Assembly: GCF_002262875.1 (NCBI RefSeq)
Contig: NZ_NKYE01000011.1
Coordinates: 1-64,000, forward strand
DNA: 64,000 bases
Reading direction: 5' to 3'
Origin: Amycolatopsis antarctica
Lineage (GTDB): Bacteria; Actinomycetota; Actinomycetes; Mycobacteriales; Pseudonocardiaceae
The notes beneath the pieces are model-generated. The model searched no databases, was not told where the DNA came from, and was given only the letters and a program-made list of their open reading frames with translations. Shown piece by piece: positions 16,575 to 25,320 of this stretch (within the stretch, counting starts at the first letter, position 1; every line of letters starts with the position of its first letter). A program made the position numbers and the translations under genes.

Positions 16575-18752
16575 TCACCACTCCGCCAGCAGATCCTCGA
16601 TCACGATCGGGATGTGCCGGACCCGGATGCCGGTCGCGTTGCAGACCGCGTTGGCGACGGCGGCCGCCATGCCGACCGTGCCGATCTCGCCGATTCCCTT
16701 GGCACCGACGGCATTGTGCAGCGTGTCCGGGTACTGGACGAAGTGCACGCCGACATCGGGGATGTCCGCGTTGACCGGCAGCAGGTAGCTCGCGAAGTCG
16801 CCGTTGGCGGGACGGCCGTTCGCCTCGATCTCCAGTCCCTCGTGCAGCGCCGCCGACACGCCCCAGATCATCCCGCCGACGATCTGGCTGCGGGCCGCCT
16901 TGTCGTTGATGATGCGGCCCGCGTCGAAGACGCCGAGCATGCGCGACACCCGGGCCTCTCGCGTCCACCTGTGCACCCGGACCTCGCAGAACTGCGCACC
17001 GAACGAGCTGAACGAGTGCTTGGTCAGCTCCTCCCCTGGCGCCGAGGAACCCGTCACGGTCATCGACGGACGGTCCACTGCGCGCAGCAGTTCACCGAAG
17101 GTCATCGCCCGCCCCCCGGCCAGCACCTGGCCGTCGGCGTAGGTGACGTCCTCGCCGTCGAACGGCGCGCCCGGCGACGATGCCAGGGCGACCAGTTCGT
17201 CGATCGCCTTCGCCGCGGCCACCATGATCGCCGATCCGGCACTGGCCGTGGCGGTCGATCCGCCGGACAGCCCGCCTGCCGGGAGCGTCGAATCCCCCAG
17301 CCGCGGGACGATGCGCTCCGGTGGCAGGTCCAGCGACTCGGCACCGACCAGCGACAGCACGGTCAGCAGGCCGGTACCCGGATCCGCCCCGCTGGTCCCG
17401 ACCACGGCGGTGTCGTCCGCGCGCAGCGTGATGCCGACCGTGGCCGGGAACCGCAGTGCGGGGAACATCGCGGTGGCCGTGCCGACTCCGACGAGCCAGT
17501 CGCCGTCGGTGCGCCCGTCCGGCGAACGCTCCGCCCAGCCGAACCGCTGGGCACCGACGTCGAAGCACTCGTCGAGGTGCTTGCTCGACCACTGCAGGTC
17601 CTTGCCGGGCGGCGCGACCGAGTTGTTCCTTCTGCGCAGCTCGATCGGATCCATGTTCAGCGCGATCGCCAGCTCGTCGATCGCGCTCTCCAGCGCGAAC
17701 GACCCGGGCGCCTCGCCCGGCGCGCGCATGAACGTGGTCGGCGGGACGTTCAGCGGCACCATCTTCTGGCTGATGGCCAGGTTCCGGGTGGCATACCACT
17801 CTCTCGAGGTGCCGTGCGAGGTCGGCTCCACGAACGATCGGTCGATTCCCGTGCTGCACCAAGAGTCGTGGCGCAGGGCGACCAGCGTGCCGTCCCGTTC
17901 GGCGCCGAGCGAGATGGTCTGGACCGTCGCGGCGCGCCCGGCCGTCGCGGTGAACACCTGTTCCCGGCTGAGCGCGGCCTTCACCGGACGGTCGAGGACC
18001 CTGGCCGCCGCGGCGGCGAGGAACGCGGGCGCCGAGGTCCTGCCCTTGCCACCGAAAGCCCCGCCGACGAAGGGATTCACCGCTCGGACGGTGGACGGAT
18101 CCACCCGCAATGCGCTGGACAACTCGGCGGCCTGGAGGTCGGCCCCCTGGTTTCCACTGTAGACGGTCAGCCCGTCGGCGTCCCACAGCGCGACGGCGGA
18201 GTGCGGCTCCATCGCGGCATGATTCTGGGTGGCGGTGGTGTAGGTGGCCTCGACGACGACCGGGCTCACCGCCAGAGCGTCCTCAATGGACTCGACACCC
18301 TCGGCGAGGACGGTGAGCGAGGGCGGGGCGCCGTCCCGAGCCGCCGGTGCGTCCTCGGCTCCGGCAAGCCCGTCCTCCAGGGAGGTCAACGCCGGACGCG
18401 CGATGTAGGAGACCTCGACGAGCATCGCGGCGTCCCGCGCCTGCTCGAAGGTCTCCGCCACAACGAAGCCGATCGGCTGGCCGTAGTAATCGACTTCCCT
18501 GTTCTGCATGGGAACCGCGGTCTCGCCGAAGAGCGGGGAGCTCGCGGTGTGCAGTTCCAGTGGGTCGAACGGCGAGTACACGGCGATCACGCCAGGAGCG
18601 CTCTTCGCAGCCGCGACGTCCATCGCCTCGATCTCGCCGTGGGCGATCGTGCTGAGCACGAGATACCCGTGGGCCGTTCCGGGGAAGTTGTGGTCGGCGC
18701 CGTACTCGGCCCGGCCGGTGACTTTCTGCGGTCCGTCCAGCCGACTGGTCAT
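16575..18752 (-). CDS. paoC: Aldehyde oxidoreductase molybdenum subunit (PaoC/YagR-like)
   Basis: A 725-residue molybdopterin-binding subunit of a xanthine oxidase-family enzyme that oxidises aldehydes or heterocycles with water as oxygen source. It shows 'GGAFGGKGRTSAPAFLA', 'FMRAPGEAPGSFALESAIDE' for cofactor binding, and the catalytic Glu in 'GAKGIGEIGTVGMAAA' near the C-terminus. ATG 18752 overlaps the stop of the FAD subunit by one base (TGATG). The frame is open farther upstream, but that part lacks homology. With the two small genes upstream it forms an operon in electron-flow order 2Fe-2S, FAD, Mo. The substrate is not defined. Of the Pao system, the FAD subunit gives the best match. 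Confidence 0.9.
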   Translation of the reverse strand: MTSRLDGPQKVTGRAEYGADHNFPGTAHGYLVLSTIAHGEIEAMDVAAAKSAPGVIAVYSPFDPLELHTASSPLFGETAVPMQNREVDYYGQPIGFVVAETFEQARDAAMLVEVSYIARPALTSLEDGLAGAEDAPAARDGAPPSLTVLAEGVESIEDALAVSPVVVEATYTTATQNHAAMEPHSAVALWDADGLTVYSGNQGADLQAAELSSALRVDPSTVRAVNPFVGGAFGGKGRTSAPAFLAAAAARVLDRPVKAALSREQVFTATAGRAATVQTISLGAERDGTLVALRHDSWCSTGIDRSFVEPTSHGTSREWYATRNLAISQKMVPLNVPPTTFMRAPGEAPGSFALESAIDELAIALNMDPIELRRRNNSVAPPGKDLQWSSKHLDECFDVGAQRFGWAERSPDGRTDGDWLVGVGTATAMFPALRFPATVGITLRADDTAVVGTSGADPGTGLLTVLSLVGAESLDLPPERIVPRLGDSTLPAGGLSGGSTATASAGSAIMVAAAKAIDELVALASSPGAPFDGEDVTYADGQVLAGGRAMTFGELLRAVDRPSMTVTGSSAPGEELTKHSFSSFGAQFCEVRVHRWTREARVSRMLGVFDAGRIINDKAARSQIVGGMIWGVSAALHEGLEIEANGRPANGDFASYLLPVNADIPDVGVHFVQYPDTLHNAVGAKGIGEIGTVGMAAAVANAVCNATGIRVRHIPIVIEDLLAEW

Positions 18753-19711
18753 CAGTGGCTCCCCTCGGTCAGTTCGAGCAGGGCGCGAACGATGGTCCTG
18801 CGCAGCAGGGGTGCCTTGAAACCGTTGCCGGACAACGGCCGGGCGCCGTCGGAGGCGGCCGACGCGGCTTCTTCGAAGGAAGCCTCGGTCGCGGGCAGGC
18901 CGCGCAGGGCGTCCTCGACCGCCGTGAGCCGCCATGGCACGGTCGCCACCCCGCCGGCCGCCACTCTGGCGTCGACGATGCGCGAGTCCCGGATGTCCAG
19001 TGCGACCGCCGCCGAGCAGAGCGCGAACTCGTAGGACTGCCGGTCCCGCACCTTCACGTAGGTGGAACGCGAGGCCCAGTCCAGCCGGGGCACCACGACC
19101 TCGGCGATCAACTCGCCCGGACGCAGGTCGTTCTCCAGCTCGGGCGTCTCGCCCGGGGTTCGGTAGAACTCGCGCAGGGCGACGGTGCGGCTGCCGGTGG
19201 CGCCGACCAGTCGCAGCTCCGCGTCCAGGGCGACGAGGGCGACGGCGACATCGCTGGCGTGGGTGGCCACGCAGGAGTCACTGGTGCCCAGCACGGCATG
19301 CATCCGGTTGGCACCCGCGATCGCCGGGCACCCGGTGCCCGGTTCCCTCTTGTTGCACGGCATCGCGATGTCGCGGAAGTACGAGCAGCGGGTGCGCTGC
19401 AGCAGGTTGCCGCCGATGCTGGCCATGTTCCGGATCTGCTGGGACGCGCTCAGCAGGAGCGCGCGGGACACGGCCGGGTACACGCCGGGGTGCTCAGCGA
19501 TGTCGCCCATCCGCTCCAGCGCGCCGATCCGCAGTCCGTCGCCGGTGTCGATACCGCGCAGCGGAACCTCGTTGATGTCCAGAACATGCTGCGGCGTAAG
19601 GACATCGAGTTTCATCAGGTCGACGACGGTGGTGCCACCTGCCAGGAAGGTCCCGGTCGAGGCGATCGCCTCGTCGACGGTCGTCACCGCGGTGAGGTCA
19701 AAGGGACGCAT
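18752..19711 (-). CDS. paoB: Aldehyde oxidoreductase FAD subunit (PaoB/YagS-like)
   Basis: A 319-residue FAD-binding subunit. It opens '[18 protein letters not shown]', has the FAD loop '[16 protein letters not shown]', and '[15 protein letters not shown]'. A distinctive block of cysteines ('RTRCSYFRD', '[15 protein letters not shown]', '[13 protein letters not shown]') matches the insertion that in Escherichia coli PaoB binds an additional 4Fe-4S cluster. That assigns it to the PaoABC branch instead of classical XdhB. It overlaps the 2Fe-2S gene by 14 bases and the molybdenum gene by one base, so all three are co-translated. Confidence 0.92.
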   Translation of the reverse strand: MRPFDLTAVTTVDEAIASTGTFLAGGTTVVDLMKLDVLTPQHVLDINEVPLRGIDTGDGLRIGALERMGDIAEHPGVYPAVSRALLLSASQQIRNMASIGGNLLQRTRCSYFRDIAMPCNKREPGTGCPAIAGANRMHAVLGTSDSCVATHASDVAVALVALDAELRLVGATGSRTVALREFYRTPGETPELENDLRPGELIAEVVVPRLDWASRSTYVKVRDRQSYEFALCSAAVALDIRDSRIVDARVAAGGVATVPWRLTAVEDALRGLPATEASFEEAASAASDGARPLSGNGFKAPLLRRTIVRALLELTEGSH

Positions 19712-20165
19712 CCGACCGCCCTGCCTGTTCGCTCGCCTGCTCGATCGCCGCGACGATGTTCGGGTACGCCGCGCACCGGCAGATGTTGCCGGACATGAAC
19801 TCGCGGACGTCCGGGACGTCCTTCCGCACGGCGGCGACCGCCGACATGATCTGGCCCGAGGTGCAGAATCCGCACTGCAGGGCGTCCTGGTCGACGAAGG
19901 CCTGCTGGACGGGGTGCAGTTCCTCGCCCTCCGCCGACAGGCCCTCGACCGTGGTCACCTCCCGTGTGACGGTCGCGGCCAGGGTGAGGCACGCCAGCAC
20001 CGGCCTGCCGCCGACGTGCACGGTGCAGGCACCGCACTGTCCCCGGTCGCAGCCCTTCTTCGGGCCGGTGACGGAGAGGCGTTCCCGGAGCGCATCCAGC
20101 AGCGTCACGCCCGGATCCACGCTCAGCCGCTCCGTTCTGCCGTTGACTTCGAGTGATATGTCCAC
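19698..20165 (-). CDS. paoA: Aldehyde oxidoreductase 2Fe-2S subunit (PaoA/YagT-like)
   Basis: A 155-residue iron-sulfur subunit with two 2Fe-2S clusters. The N-terminal plant-type cluster uses '[14 protein letters not shown]' and 'VLACLTLA'; the second uses '[11 protein letters not shown]' and '[12 protein letters not shown]'. It starts directly with the ferredoxin fold ('[15 protein letters not shown]'), so unlike E. coli PaoA it lacks a Tat leader and the complex should stay in the cytoplasm. It is the first gene of the operon, divergent from a TetR regulator across 272 bases. Confidence 0.93.
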   Translation of the reverse strand: MDISLEVNGRTERLSVDPGVTLLDALRERLSVTGPKKGCDRGQCGACTVHVGGRPVLACLTLAATVTREVTTVEGLSAEGEELHPVQQAFVDQDALQCGFCTSGQIMSAVAAVRKDVPDVREFMSGNICRCAAYPNIVAAIEQASEQAGRSDASL

Positions 20166-20437
20166 TGGACCTCTTTCCCGCGGGGCCGTCCGTGCCGGAC
20201 ACCCGCGGCGTAGCTTGAGTGGTGGGGGCTGTGCCGAGTTCGGCTCGACCGGGACTGAACCGGATATTCATCCGCTTCATGCGCAACGCTAGCGGAGGAG
20301 AATCCGCTCCGCAACGAAGCCTCCGACCTGGAGCTGCTCAAACTCAGGCGCTCCGTGCACTACATTCACCATGCCGCACGACAACGAGCGTGGCGACCAG
20401 GGCGAAACGGCGAGGACAGCGAGGCAACGGGAGGGAC
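20166..20437. other. Divergent regulatory region, aldehyde oxidoreductase/TetR
   Basis: A 272-base region between the oxidoreductase operon and the TetR gene, each reading outward. It should hold both promoters and the TetR operator. No clear long inverted repeat could be assigned by eye. Confidence 0.45.
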
Positions 20438-21019
20438 ATGACGACCGGATCGGTCAGCCCCCGGCGCGCGGACACCCGGCGCAACAACGAGCGCATCCTG
20501 GTGGCGGCCGCCGAGTCACTCGCCGGATCCGGCGAGATCTCGTTCAACGCCATCGCGAAACGGGCCGGGGTCGGCGTGGGCACCGTGTACCGGCACTTCC
20601 CCACCCCGGAGGCGTTGATCCTGGCCGTCTACCAGCGCGAGGTACGGCACCTCGTCGAGGTCGTGCCGACCCTGCTCGAGACGCACCCGCCGGACCGGGC
20701 GTTCCACGTGTGGACGACCGATCACCTTGCCCACTACATGATGACCAAACGCGGCCTCGCCGACGCTCTGCACGCGGTGACGGCAGCCAAGGGCAGGTTG
20801 CCCGCGAGCGCCTACACGGCCATGGTCGGTGCGGTGTCCACCCTGTTGCGGGCCAACGCGGAGGCCGGGAACACCCGCCCCGACCTCGATCCGGAAACCG
20901 TCCTGCGAGGACTGGCCGGGCTGCTGCACCTGGACCCTGGCGGCGAGTGGCGCAGGCACGCCGCGGACCTGGCCGACCTGCTGTGGCGGGGGATGCGCGC
21001 GCACGACTGCGACCGGTGA
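20438..21019 (+). CDS. TetR-family transcriptional regulator
   Basis: A 193-residue TetR protein. The helix-turn-helix is 'ISFNAIAKRAGVGVGTVYRH' with 'FPTPEALILAVYQ' after it. The C-terminal part (about 80-190) resembles the SbtR-like effector domain often found in actinobacterial TetR proteins ('KRGLADAL', 'LRANAEAGNTRPDLDPE'). ATG 20438 has GGGAGGG upstream and starts the homology. It is divergent from the aldehyde oxidoreductase operon, so repression of that operon with an aldehyde or related ligand as inducer is likely. Confidence 0.92.
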   Translation: MTTGSVSPRRADTRRNNERILVAAAESLAGSGEISFNAIAKRAGVGVGTVYRHFPTPEALILAVYQREVRHLVEVVPTLLETHPPDRAFHVWTTDHLAHYMMTKRGLADALHAVTAAKGRLPASAYTAMVGAVSTLLRANAEAGNTRPDLDPETVLRGLAGLLHLDPGGEWRRHAADLADLLWRGMRAHDCDR

Positions 21020-21106
21020 CCTGACCGGACGGCACCCGGCGACCGCTCGCCCCGACTGCTCGCCACTACCGTCGCCGGACGACTCCGTAGCCGAGAGGAG
21101 GAGCCG

Positions 21107-21931
21107 ATGCCGGAAGCCCTGCCGCCAACCCCCGAGGGTGTGCGCCTGCTGGCCGCCGAGACGGGAAGCCTGGCGCGAGGCGTACCGCCGGTGCGTGCGG
21201 GCACCCTGTTCGTCCTGTCCAGACACGGTGGCATCAGTGTGCCCGCGACCGCGCCGATGGAGGTGGTGTTCGGCCGCAGGGAGCCCGACGTGCACGTGTG
21301 CGTCGGGCACGACGACCGGCACGTCAGCCGCAGGCACGGGGTGATTCGGCACGACGGCGCGCACTGGACTGTGCGCAACGAGGGCCAGGCCCCGATCCGG
21401 TTCCCCGGCTCCCAGCTCCTGCTCGGCGGCCAGGAGGAACTGCTGCCCGCTGCCTACACCCCGCTGTTCATCGTCACGCCGGAGCGGGAGCACCTGCTCG
21501 AGGTGCGCGTGGCGGGGACTCCGGCGACGCCGGCCCGCCCGCAGCACGACGCCAGCACCACGAGCCCCGTGACCTGGGTGCTCAGCGAACCGGAACGCCT
21601 GGTACTGGTCGCGCTAGGGCAGCGTTATCTGCGCCACGAAGCCCATCCCCAGCCCGCGTCCTGGAGCGCGGTGACGGAGGAACTGGGCGCGCTTCGTCCG
21701 GGCGAGCACTGGACGGACAAGCGCGTCTCGCACCTCGTCGCCGAGGTCCGCAGGCGCCTGCGTGAGCAGGGAGTCGCGGGGCTGACCCGGGACGAGGTCG
21801 GCGAGCCGGTGGGCAACGCGCTCAATCACAACCTGCTGGCCGAACTGCTGATCAGTACCACGCTGGTGCCGACGGACCTGGCCGTACTGGACGGTTCGGC
21901 GGCCGAGAATCCCCGATCCACGCCGGAATGA
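21107..21931 (+). CDS. FHA-domain protein with C-terminal winged helix
   Basis: A 274-residue protein. An FHA phosphothreonine-binding domain covers about 45-105, with 'VVFGRREPDV', 'DDRHVSRRHGVIRHD' (the Arg-Ser-His binding signature) and 'HWTVRNEGQAPIRF'. A second domain (about 155-250), 'SEPERLVLVALGQRYL', 'WTDKRVSHLVAEVRRRLREQ', looks like a DNA-binding-type winged helix found in similar FHA proteins. It lies 57 bases upstream of a Ser/Thr kinase. The likely role is a phospho-dependent partner of that kinase, perhaps a regulator of transcription. The effector is not known. Confidence 0.85.
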   Translation: MPEALPPTPEGVRLLAAETGSLARGVPPVRAGTLFVLSRHGGISVPATAPMEVVFGRREPDVHVCVGHDDRHVSRRHGVIRHDGAHWTVRNEGQAPIRFPGSQLLLGGQEELLPAAYTPLFIVTPEREHLLEVRVAGTPATPARPQHDASTTSPVTWVLSEPERLVLVALGQRYLRHEAHPQPASWSAVTEELGALRPGEHWTDKRVSHLVAEVRRRLREQGVAGLTRDEVGEPVGNALNHNLLAELLISTTLVPTDLAVLDGSAAENPRSTPE

Positions 21932-21988
21932 CTGTGCCATAATGATCTCCGTGAGCAGACCGCCCGCGACGTCTGCGGCCGGACCCCG

Positions 21989-23989
21989 ATGACCGGTGAC
22001 GGCAACGGCCGGATCGGAATCGGCTCCGTCGTACTCGGCCGCTATCGCCTCGACGAGCAGATCGCCGCGGGCGGCATGGGGGTGCTGTGGCGAGCGACCG
22101 ACACGGTGCTGGACGGCGTGGTCGCGCTGAAACGAGTACCCGCCGCCCATCTCGACGACGAACAGGCCGCCGCCATCAGGCAGCGCACGCTGCGCGAGGC
22201 CCGGCTCGCGGCCAGGCTCCGGGGGCACCCGAACGTGGTCGCGCTCTACGACGTACAGGTCGACGACGGTGACGTCTGGCTGGTCCTGGAGTACGTCCCC
22301 TCGCGAAGCCTCGCGGAACTGCTTACCGAGCAGGGCACGATCGGCCAGGACGAGGTCACCCGGATCGGCATCGCCCTCGCCGGCGCGCTGGCCGCCGCGC
22401 ACGAACTGGGGATCCAGCATCGGGACGTCACCCCGGCCAACGTGCTCGTCGGGGCGGCGGGCGGGCCGGTGAAGCTGGCCGACTTCGGCATCGCGCATTC
22501 CACCGGTGACGCCAGGCTCACCCAGCCCGGCGCGGTCATCGGCACGATCTGCTACCTCGCGCCGGAGATCGCCAGAGGCGGGGAGCCCACCCCCGGCTCG
22601 GACGTGTTCAGCCTCGGCGCCACCCTGTACGCGGCGCTGGAAGGCACGCCGCCGTTCGGACGCGACGACAACCCGCTGACGATGCTGCGCCTGGTCAGCA
22701 CCGGCATCATCCGGCCGCCGGAGAACGCGGGACCACTGCGCCCGCTGCTGCTGCGGTTGCTCGAACTCGACCCGGCCACCAGACCGGACGCGGCGACGGT
22801 CCGGGAATCCCTGCGCCGCACGTGTGAGCCGGGCGAACCGAGCCCGTCCCCACCGCCTGCCGCCGGCCCGGCCGCGGGAACGGGCGACCAGGACCCGGTC
22901 ACCGTCGCGCCGCCTCTGTCCGCCGCACCGGAACCGGCCGGGCGCAAGCGCCGCGTGCACGGGACCTGGCTGGCCGTCGCCGTGGTGGCGACGGTCGCCG
23001 CGGTCCTGCTCACACTGACCACAGTGGACGGTGGCGACGGCGGCCCCGGCCCCGCCCCGGCCGGGGAGCCCGGCGGGATCGCTCTGCCCGCCGACGTCGG
23101 CGCGGTGGTCATGGGCGACCAGCCGGAGACGGTGGACGCCTGCCCGCTGCTCGATCCCGCGGCACTGGCCGGGTACGGCTCCGTCGAGATCGTGCGCGGT
23201 TCGGCCCTGTTCGGCTGCTTTGCCAGGATCTCCGGCCCGGCCGGGGAGGAGTCCGTGGTCGGCTTCGAGATGAGCGAGCCGACCAGGAAGGAGTACGACC
23301 ACTCCGACGACGGCACCGAATACGATCTCGGCGGCGTCCAGGTGTATCAGGGCGCGCTGGAACAGAACGGCCCGGCGAAGTCGTGCAAGGGGCTGATCGT
23401 CCTCTCCGACAACTCGGCCTTCTTCGCCACCGCCTACCCGAGGAGCCGGGGAGAACGGGGACCCGACCCGTGCGCGCTGATCGCCGCCGCGAACGCCTCG
23501 GCGGCGAACCACCTCGCCCAGCGGGGCGTCCCGCACACCGACTACGCGGGCGCCTACTCGCTCAGCGCGTACGACAGTTGCGACCTGGTGGACGACGCGA
23601 CCCTGGAAACCGTCAAGGACCTGAACCGGGCGTCCTACTACGGCGAGTTCGCCCACTGGGGCTGCAAATGGGGCACCGATCCGGAGGACGAGGGGTTGCC
23701 GGCCGTGGAGGTGCGATTCCTGCTCACCTCAAGGGAGCGCTTCGCCGACCCGGGCGACCAGCAACCGGTCACCATCGCCGGCAGGCAGGCGTTCCGCACC
23801 GAGCCCGATGCAGAGGACGACGGGAACACCTGCACGATCCACCTGCCCCAGCAGGACCAGCCGAACGCCGAGGGCACGTTCCAGGTGCTACAGGTTCAGG
23901 CGAGGGTGCCGGAGACACGGGACCGGCAGTGCGGGTACGCGGAATCCGTCGCGGCCGCCGCCCAGGCGAAGCTCGACGGCCGGCCCTGA
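21989..23989 (+). CDS. Transmembrane Ser/Thr protein kinase (PknB type)
   Basis: A 666-residue receptor-like kinase. Kinase domain about 15-280: glycine loop 'IAAGGMGVLWRATD', Lys in 'VVALKRVPA', catalytic loop 'QHRDVTPANVLVG', 'LADFGIAHS', and 'ICYLAPEIARGG'. The catalytic-loop Lys of HRDxKxxN is Thr here. A proline-rich linker leads to one membrane helix at about 328-348. The exterior part (about 370-666) contains two related cysteine-bearing segments, 'DACPLLDPAALAGYG' and 'DSCDLVDDATLETVK', reminiscent of DUF3558-like sensor folds. It follows the FHA gene in the same direction and probably phosphorylates it. The ligand is unknown. Confidence 0.92.
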   Translation: MTGDGNGRIGIGSVVLGRYRLDEQIAAGGMGVLWRATDTVLDGVVALKRVPAAHLDDEQAAAIRQRTLREARLAARLRGHPNVVALYDVQVDDGDVWLVLEYVPSRSLAELLTEQGTIGQDEVTRIGIALAGALAAAHELGIQHRDVTPANVLVGAAGGPVKLADFGIAHSTGDARLTQPGAVIGTICYLAPEIARGGEPTPGSDVFSLGATLYAALEGTPPFGRDDNPLTMLRLVSTGIIRPPENAGPLRPLLLRLLELDPATRPDAATVRESLRRTCEPGEPSPSPPPAAGPAAGTGDQDPVTVAPPLSAAPEPAGRKRRVHGTWLAVAVVATVAAVLLTLTTVDGGDGGPGPAPAGEPGGIALPADVGAVVMGDQPETVDACPLLDPAALAGYGSVEIVRGSALFGCFARISGPAGEESVVGFEMSEPTRKEYDHSDDGTEYDLGGVQVYQGALEQNGPAKSCKGLIVLSDNSAFFATAYPRSRGERGPDPCALIAAANASAANHLAQRGVPHTDYAGAYSLSAYDSCDLVDDATLETVKDLNRASYYGEFAHWGCKWGTDPEDEGLPAVEVRFLLTSRERFADPGDQQPVTIAGRQAFRTEPDAEDDGNTCTIHLPQQDQPNAEGTFQVLQVQARVPETRDRQCGYAESVAAAAQAKLDGRP

Positions 23990-24016
23990 CCCGCTCGCGG
24001 GCACGACGCCGTCCCG

Positions 24017-24061
24017 GGTGGAACGGCGGCGCCCGGTCACCCGGCGCGCCGCCGTTCCACC
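24017..24061. terminator. Bidirectional terminator, 16-bp perfect stem
   Basis: A perfect 16-bp inverted repeat (arms 24017-24032 and 24046-24061, core GGAACGGCGGCGC / GCGCCGCCGTTCC) around a 13-base loop sits between the convergent kinase and lyase genes. It lacks a U-tract. Position and length fit a bidirectional terminator. Confidence 0.8.
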
Positions 24062-24071
24062 ACGGTGAGGA

Positions 24072-24848
24072 TCAGGCGGTGACCGATTCGTAGGTGGTGC
24101 CGATCCGGTGGGCGTTCTGGAAGACCGTCAGCGGCGGGATCGACGCGCTGCAGTACATGGTGGCGCCCTTCCAGTACGAGTTGCCGCCGTTCATCGTGGC
24201 GCACGGGGGCGCGAATCCGGCCAGCACCTGCTCGCCGTTGACCCACACCTCCAGCAGGGACTTCGCCGGGTCCGTGGAGAAACGCACGCGGTACACCAGG
24301 CTGTAGACGGTGTCCACGGCGACCTGGGTCAGTTCCTCGGCGTAGGCGTCGCTGTCGCCACGAACCGACAGCGTGCCGTTGACGATGTCGAATTCGATCG
24401 GCGGCGAGCCGCTGTCGCTGCCCTGATGGATCTGGTTGACGATGCAGAACGGATTGTCCTGGTCCACCGGGAAGTCCGGATCGAGTACGAAGTCGACGCG
24501 GAAAAACAGTTCGGTGCCCTCCCCGCAGTCGTCACCCGCCCCCGGCGCCGCCTCCCACCGGGTCTGGTTCTCCTCCAGCGAGATCCGCAGTGCCCTGCCG
24601 AGTTTCGGATGGTCGACCACCGGCATGCCGGGGCCGTCGTTCTCGATGTCCCCGTCGCCGTACTGGATCTGCACGTTGCCGAAACCCGCGCCGTAGGAAT
24701 CGTCCGCTGTGGACAGATCCGCCGCCCACAGCAGGTTCCGCGCCGAGGGAGGTGCGATCCGCGGCTGGGCGGCGGCAGTTCCGGTACCGATCAGCGCGGT
24801 GCCCACCGCCGATGCCGCGCCCAGCGCGAGAAACGATCTGCGATCCAT
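24072..24848 (-). CDS. Tat-exported polysaccharide lyase-like (heparin lyase I fold) protein
   Basis: A 258-residue secreted protein. The Tat signal is 'MDRRSFLALGAASAVGTAL' with the RRSF motif, followed by 'IGTGTAAAQP'. The mature part has the jelly-roll pattern of the polysaccharide lyase family related to heparin lyase I and PL20: 'IVNQIHQGSDSGSPPIEFDI' (the QIHQ active-site strand), 'DTVYSLVYRVRFS', 'LLEVWVNGEQVL', and 'NSYWKGATMYCSA'. It probably cleaves an extracellular glycan such as an uronate polymer. The length is as in PL family members. It is divergent from the ArsR gene across a 42-bp palindrome. Confidence 0.75.
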   Translation of the reverse strand: MDRRSFLALGAASAVGTALIGTGTAAAQPRIAPPSARNLLWAADLSTADDSYGAGFGNVQIQYGDGDIENDGPGMPVVDHPKLGRALRISLEENQTRWEAAPGAGDDCGEGTELFFRVDFVLDPDFPVDQDNPFCIVNQIHQGSDSGSPPIEFDIVNGTLSVRGDSDAYAEELTQVAVDTVYSLVYRVRFSTDPAKSLLEVWVNGEQVLAGFAPPCATMNGGNSYWKGATMYCSASIPPLTVFQNAHRIGTTYESVTA

Positions 24849-24893
24849 CAGAACTCCTTACTCCGGTGACGTCCCAGTAGCGGTCTTCAGGTG

Positions 24894-24935
24894 TACCGGG
24901 TTTGTTCCGGGACCGGTCCCGGAACAAACCCGGTA
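24894..24935. repeat. Perfect 42-bp palindrome
   Basis: A perfect inverted repeat with no loop; each arm is 21 bases, with 'CCGGGTTTGTTCCGGGACC' in the left arm and its reverse complement in the right, centred on ACCGGT. It lies between divergent genes, 46 bases upstream of the lyase start and 53 upstream of the ArsR start, so a terminator role is unlikely. It could be an operator or a small mobile-element relic. Confidence 0.85.
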
Positions 24936-24951
24936 GCACCCGGCGGGTCAT

Positions 24952-24981
24952 TTGACAGGCAAGTGCCTACTTGCGTAACTT
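24952..24981 (+). promoter_or_regulatory. ArsR promoter with internal operator, probably leaderless
   Basis: TTGACA (24952-24957) and TAACTT (24976-24981) with 18-base spacing form a consensus-like promoter. The spacer holds GCAAGT-gcct-ACTTGC, a perfect 6+6 inverted repeat (24959-24974) suited to a small winged-helix dimer. The expected transcription start falls at or next to ATG 24988, so the mRNA is probably leaderless and no Shine-Dalgarno is seen. Confidence 0.75.
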
Positions 24982-24987
24982 CGGCGT

Positions 24988-25320
24988 ATGGGAGACGTCT
25001 TCAGGGCATTGGCCGATCCCACCCGCCGGACGATCCTCGACGAGCTGACCGACCGGAACGGGCAGACACTCTTCGAGATCCGCGCCCGGCTGGTCACGCG
25101 CCACGGGCTCGGTTCGTCGCGGCAGGCGATCTCCCAGCACCTCGAGGTTCTCGAAGCCGCGGGCCTGGTCTCGACCAGGCGTGCGGGCCGGTACAAGTTC
25201 CACTACATCGACACCAGGCCACTGGAACCGATCATCGAACGGTGGCTGCGCAGGCCGGGCCACGACACCGGTGACCACTCCGGTGGCACCGACACAACGG
25301 ACAGGAGGGGGCCGACATGA
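24988..25320 (+). CDS. ArsR-family regulator (winged helix)
   Basis: A 110-residue ArsR/SmtB-type repressor. It opens 'VFRALADPTRRTILDELT' and carries the recognition helix 'SSRQAISQHLEVLEAAGLVS' followed by the wing 'TRRAGRYKFHYIDT'. It lacks the metal-binding Cys box (ELCVCDL), so it is not an arsenic or cadmium sensor; it belongs to the branch paired with VOC or SRPBCC enzymes. The stop overlaps the VOC start (ATGA). An operator lies inside its promoter, so autoregulation is expected. Confidence 0.93.
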   Translation: MGDVFRALADPTRRTILDELTDRNGQTLFEIRARLVTRHGLGSSRQAISQHLEVLEAAGLVSTRRAGRYKFHYIDTRPLEPIIERWLRRPGHDTGDHSGGTDTTDRRGPT

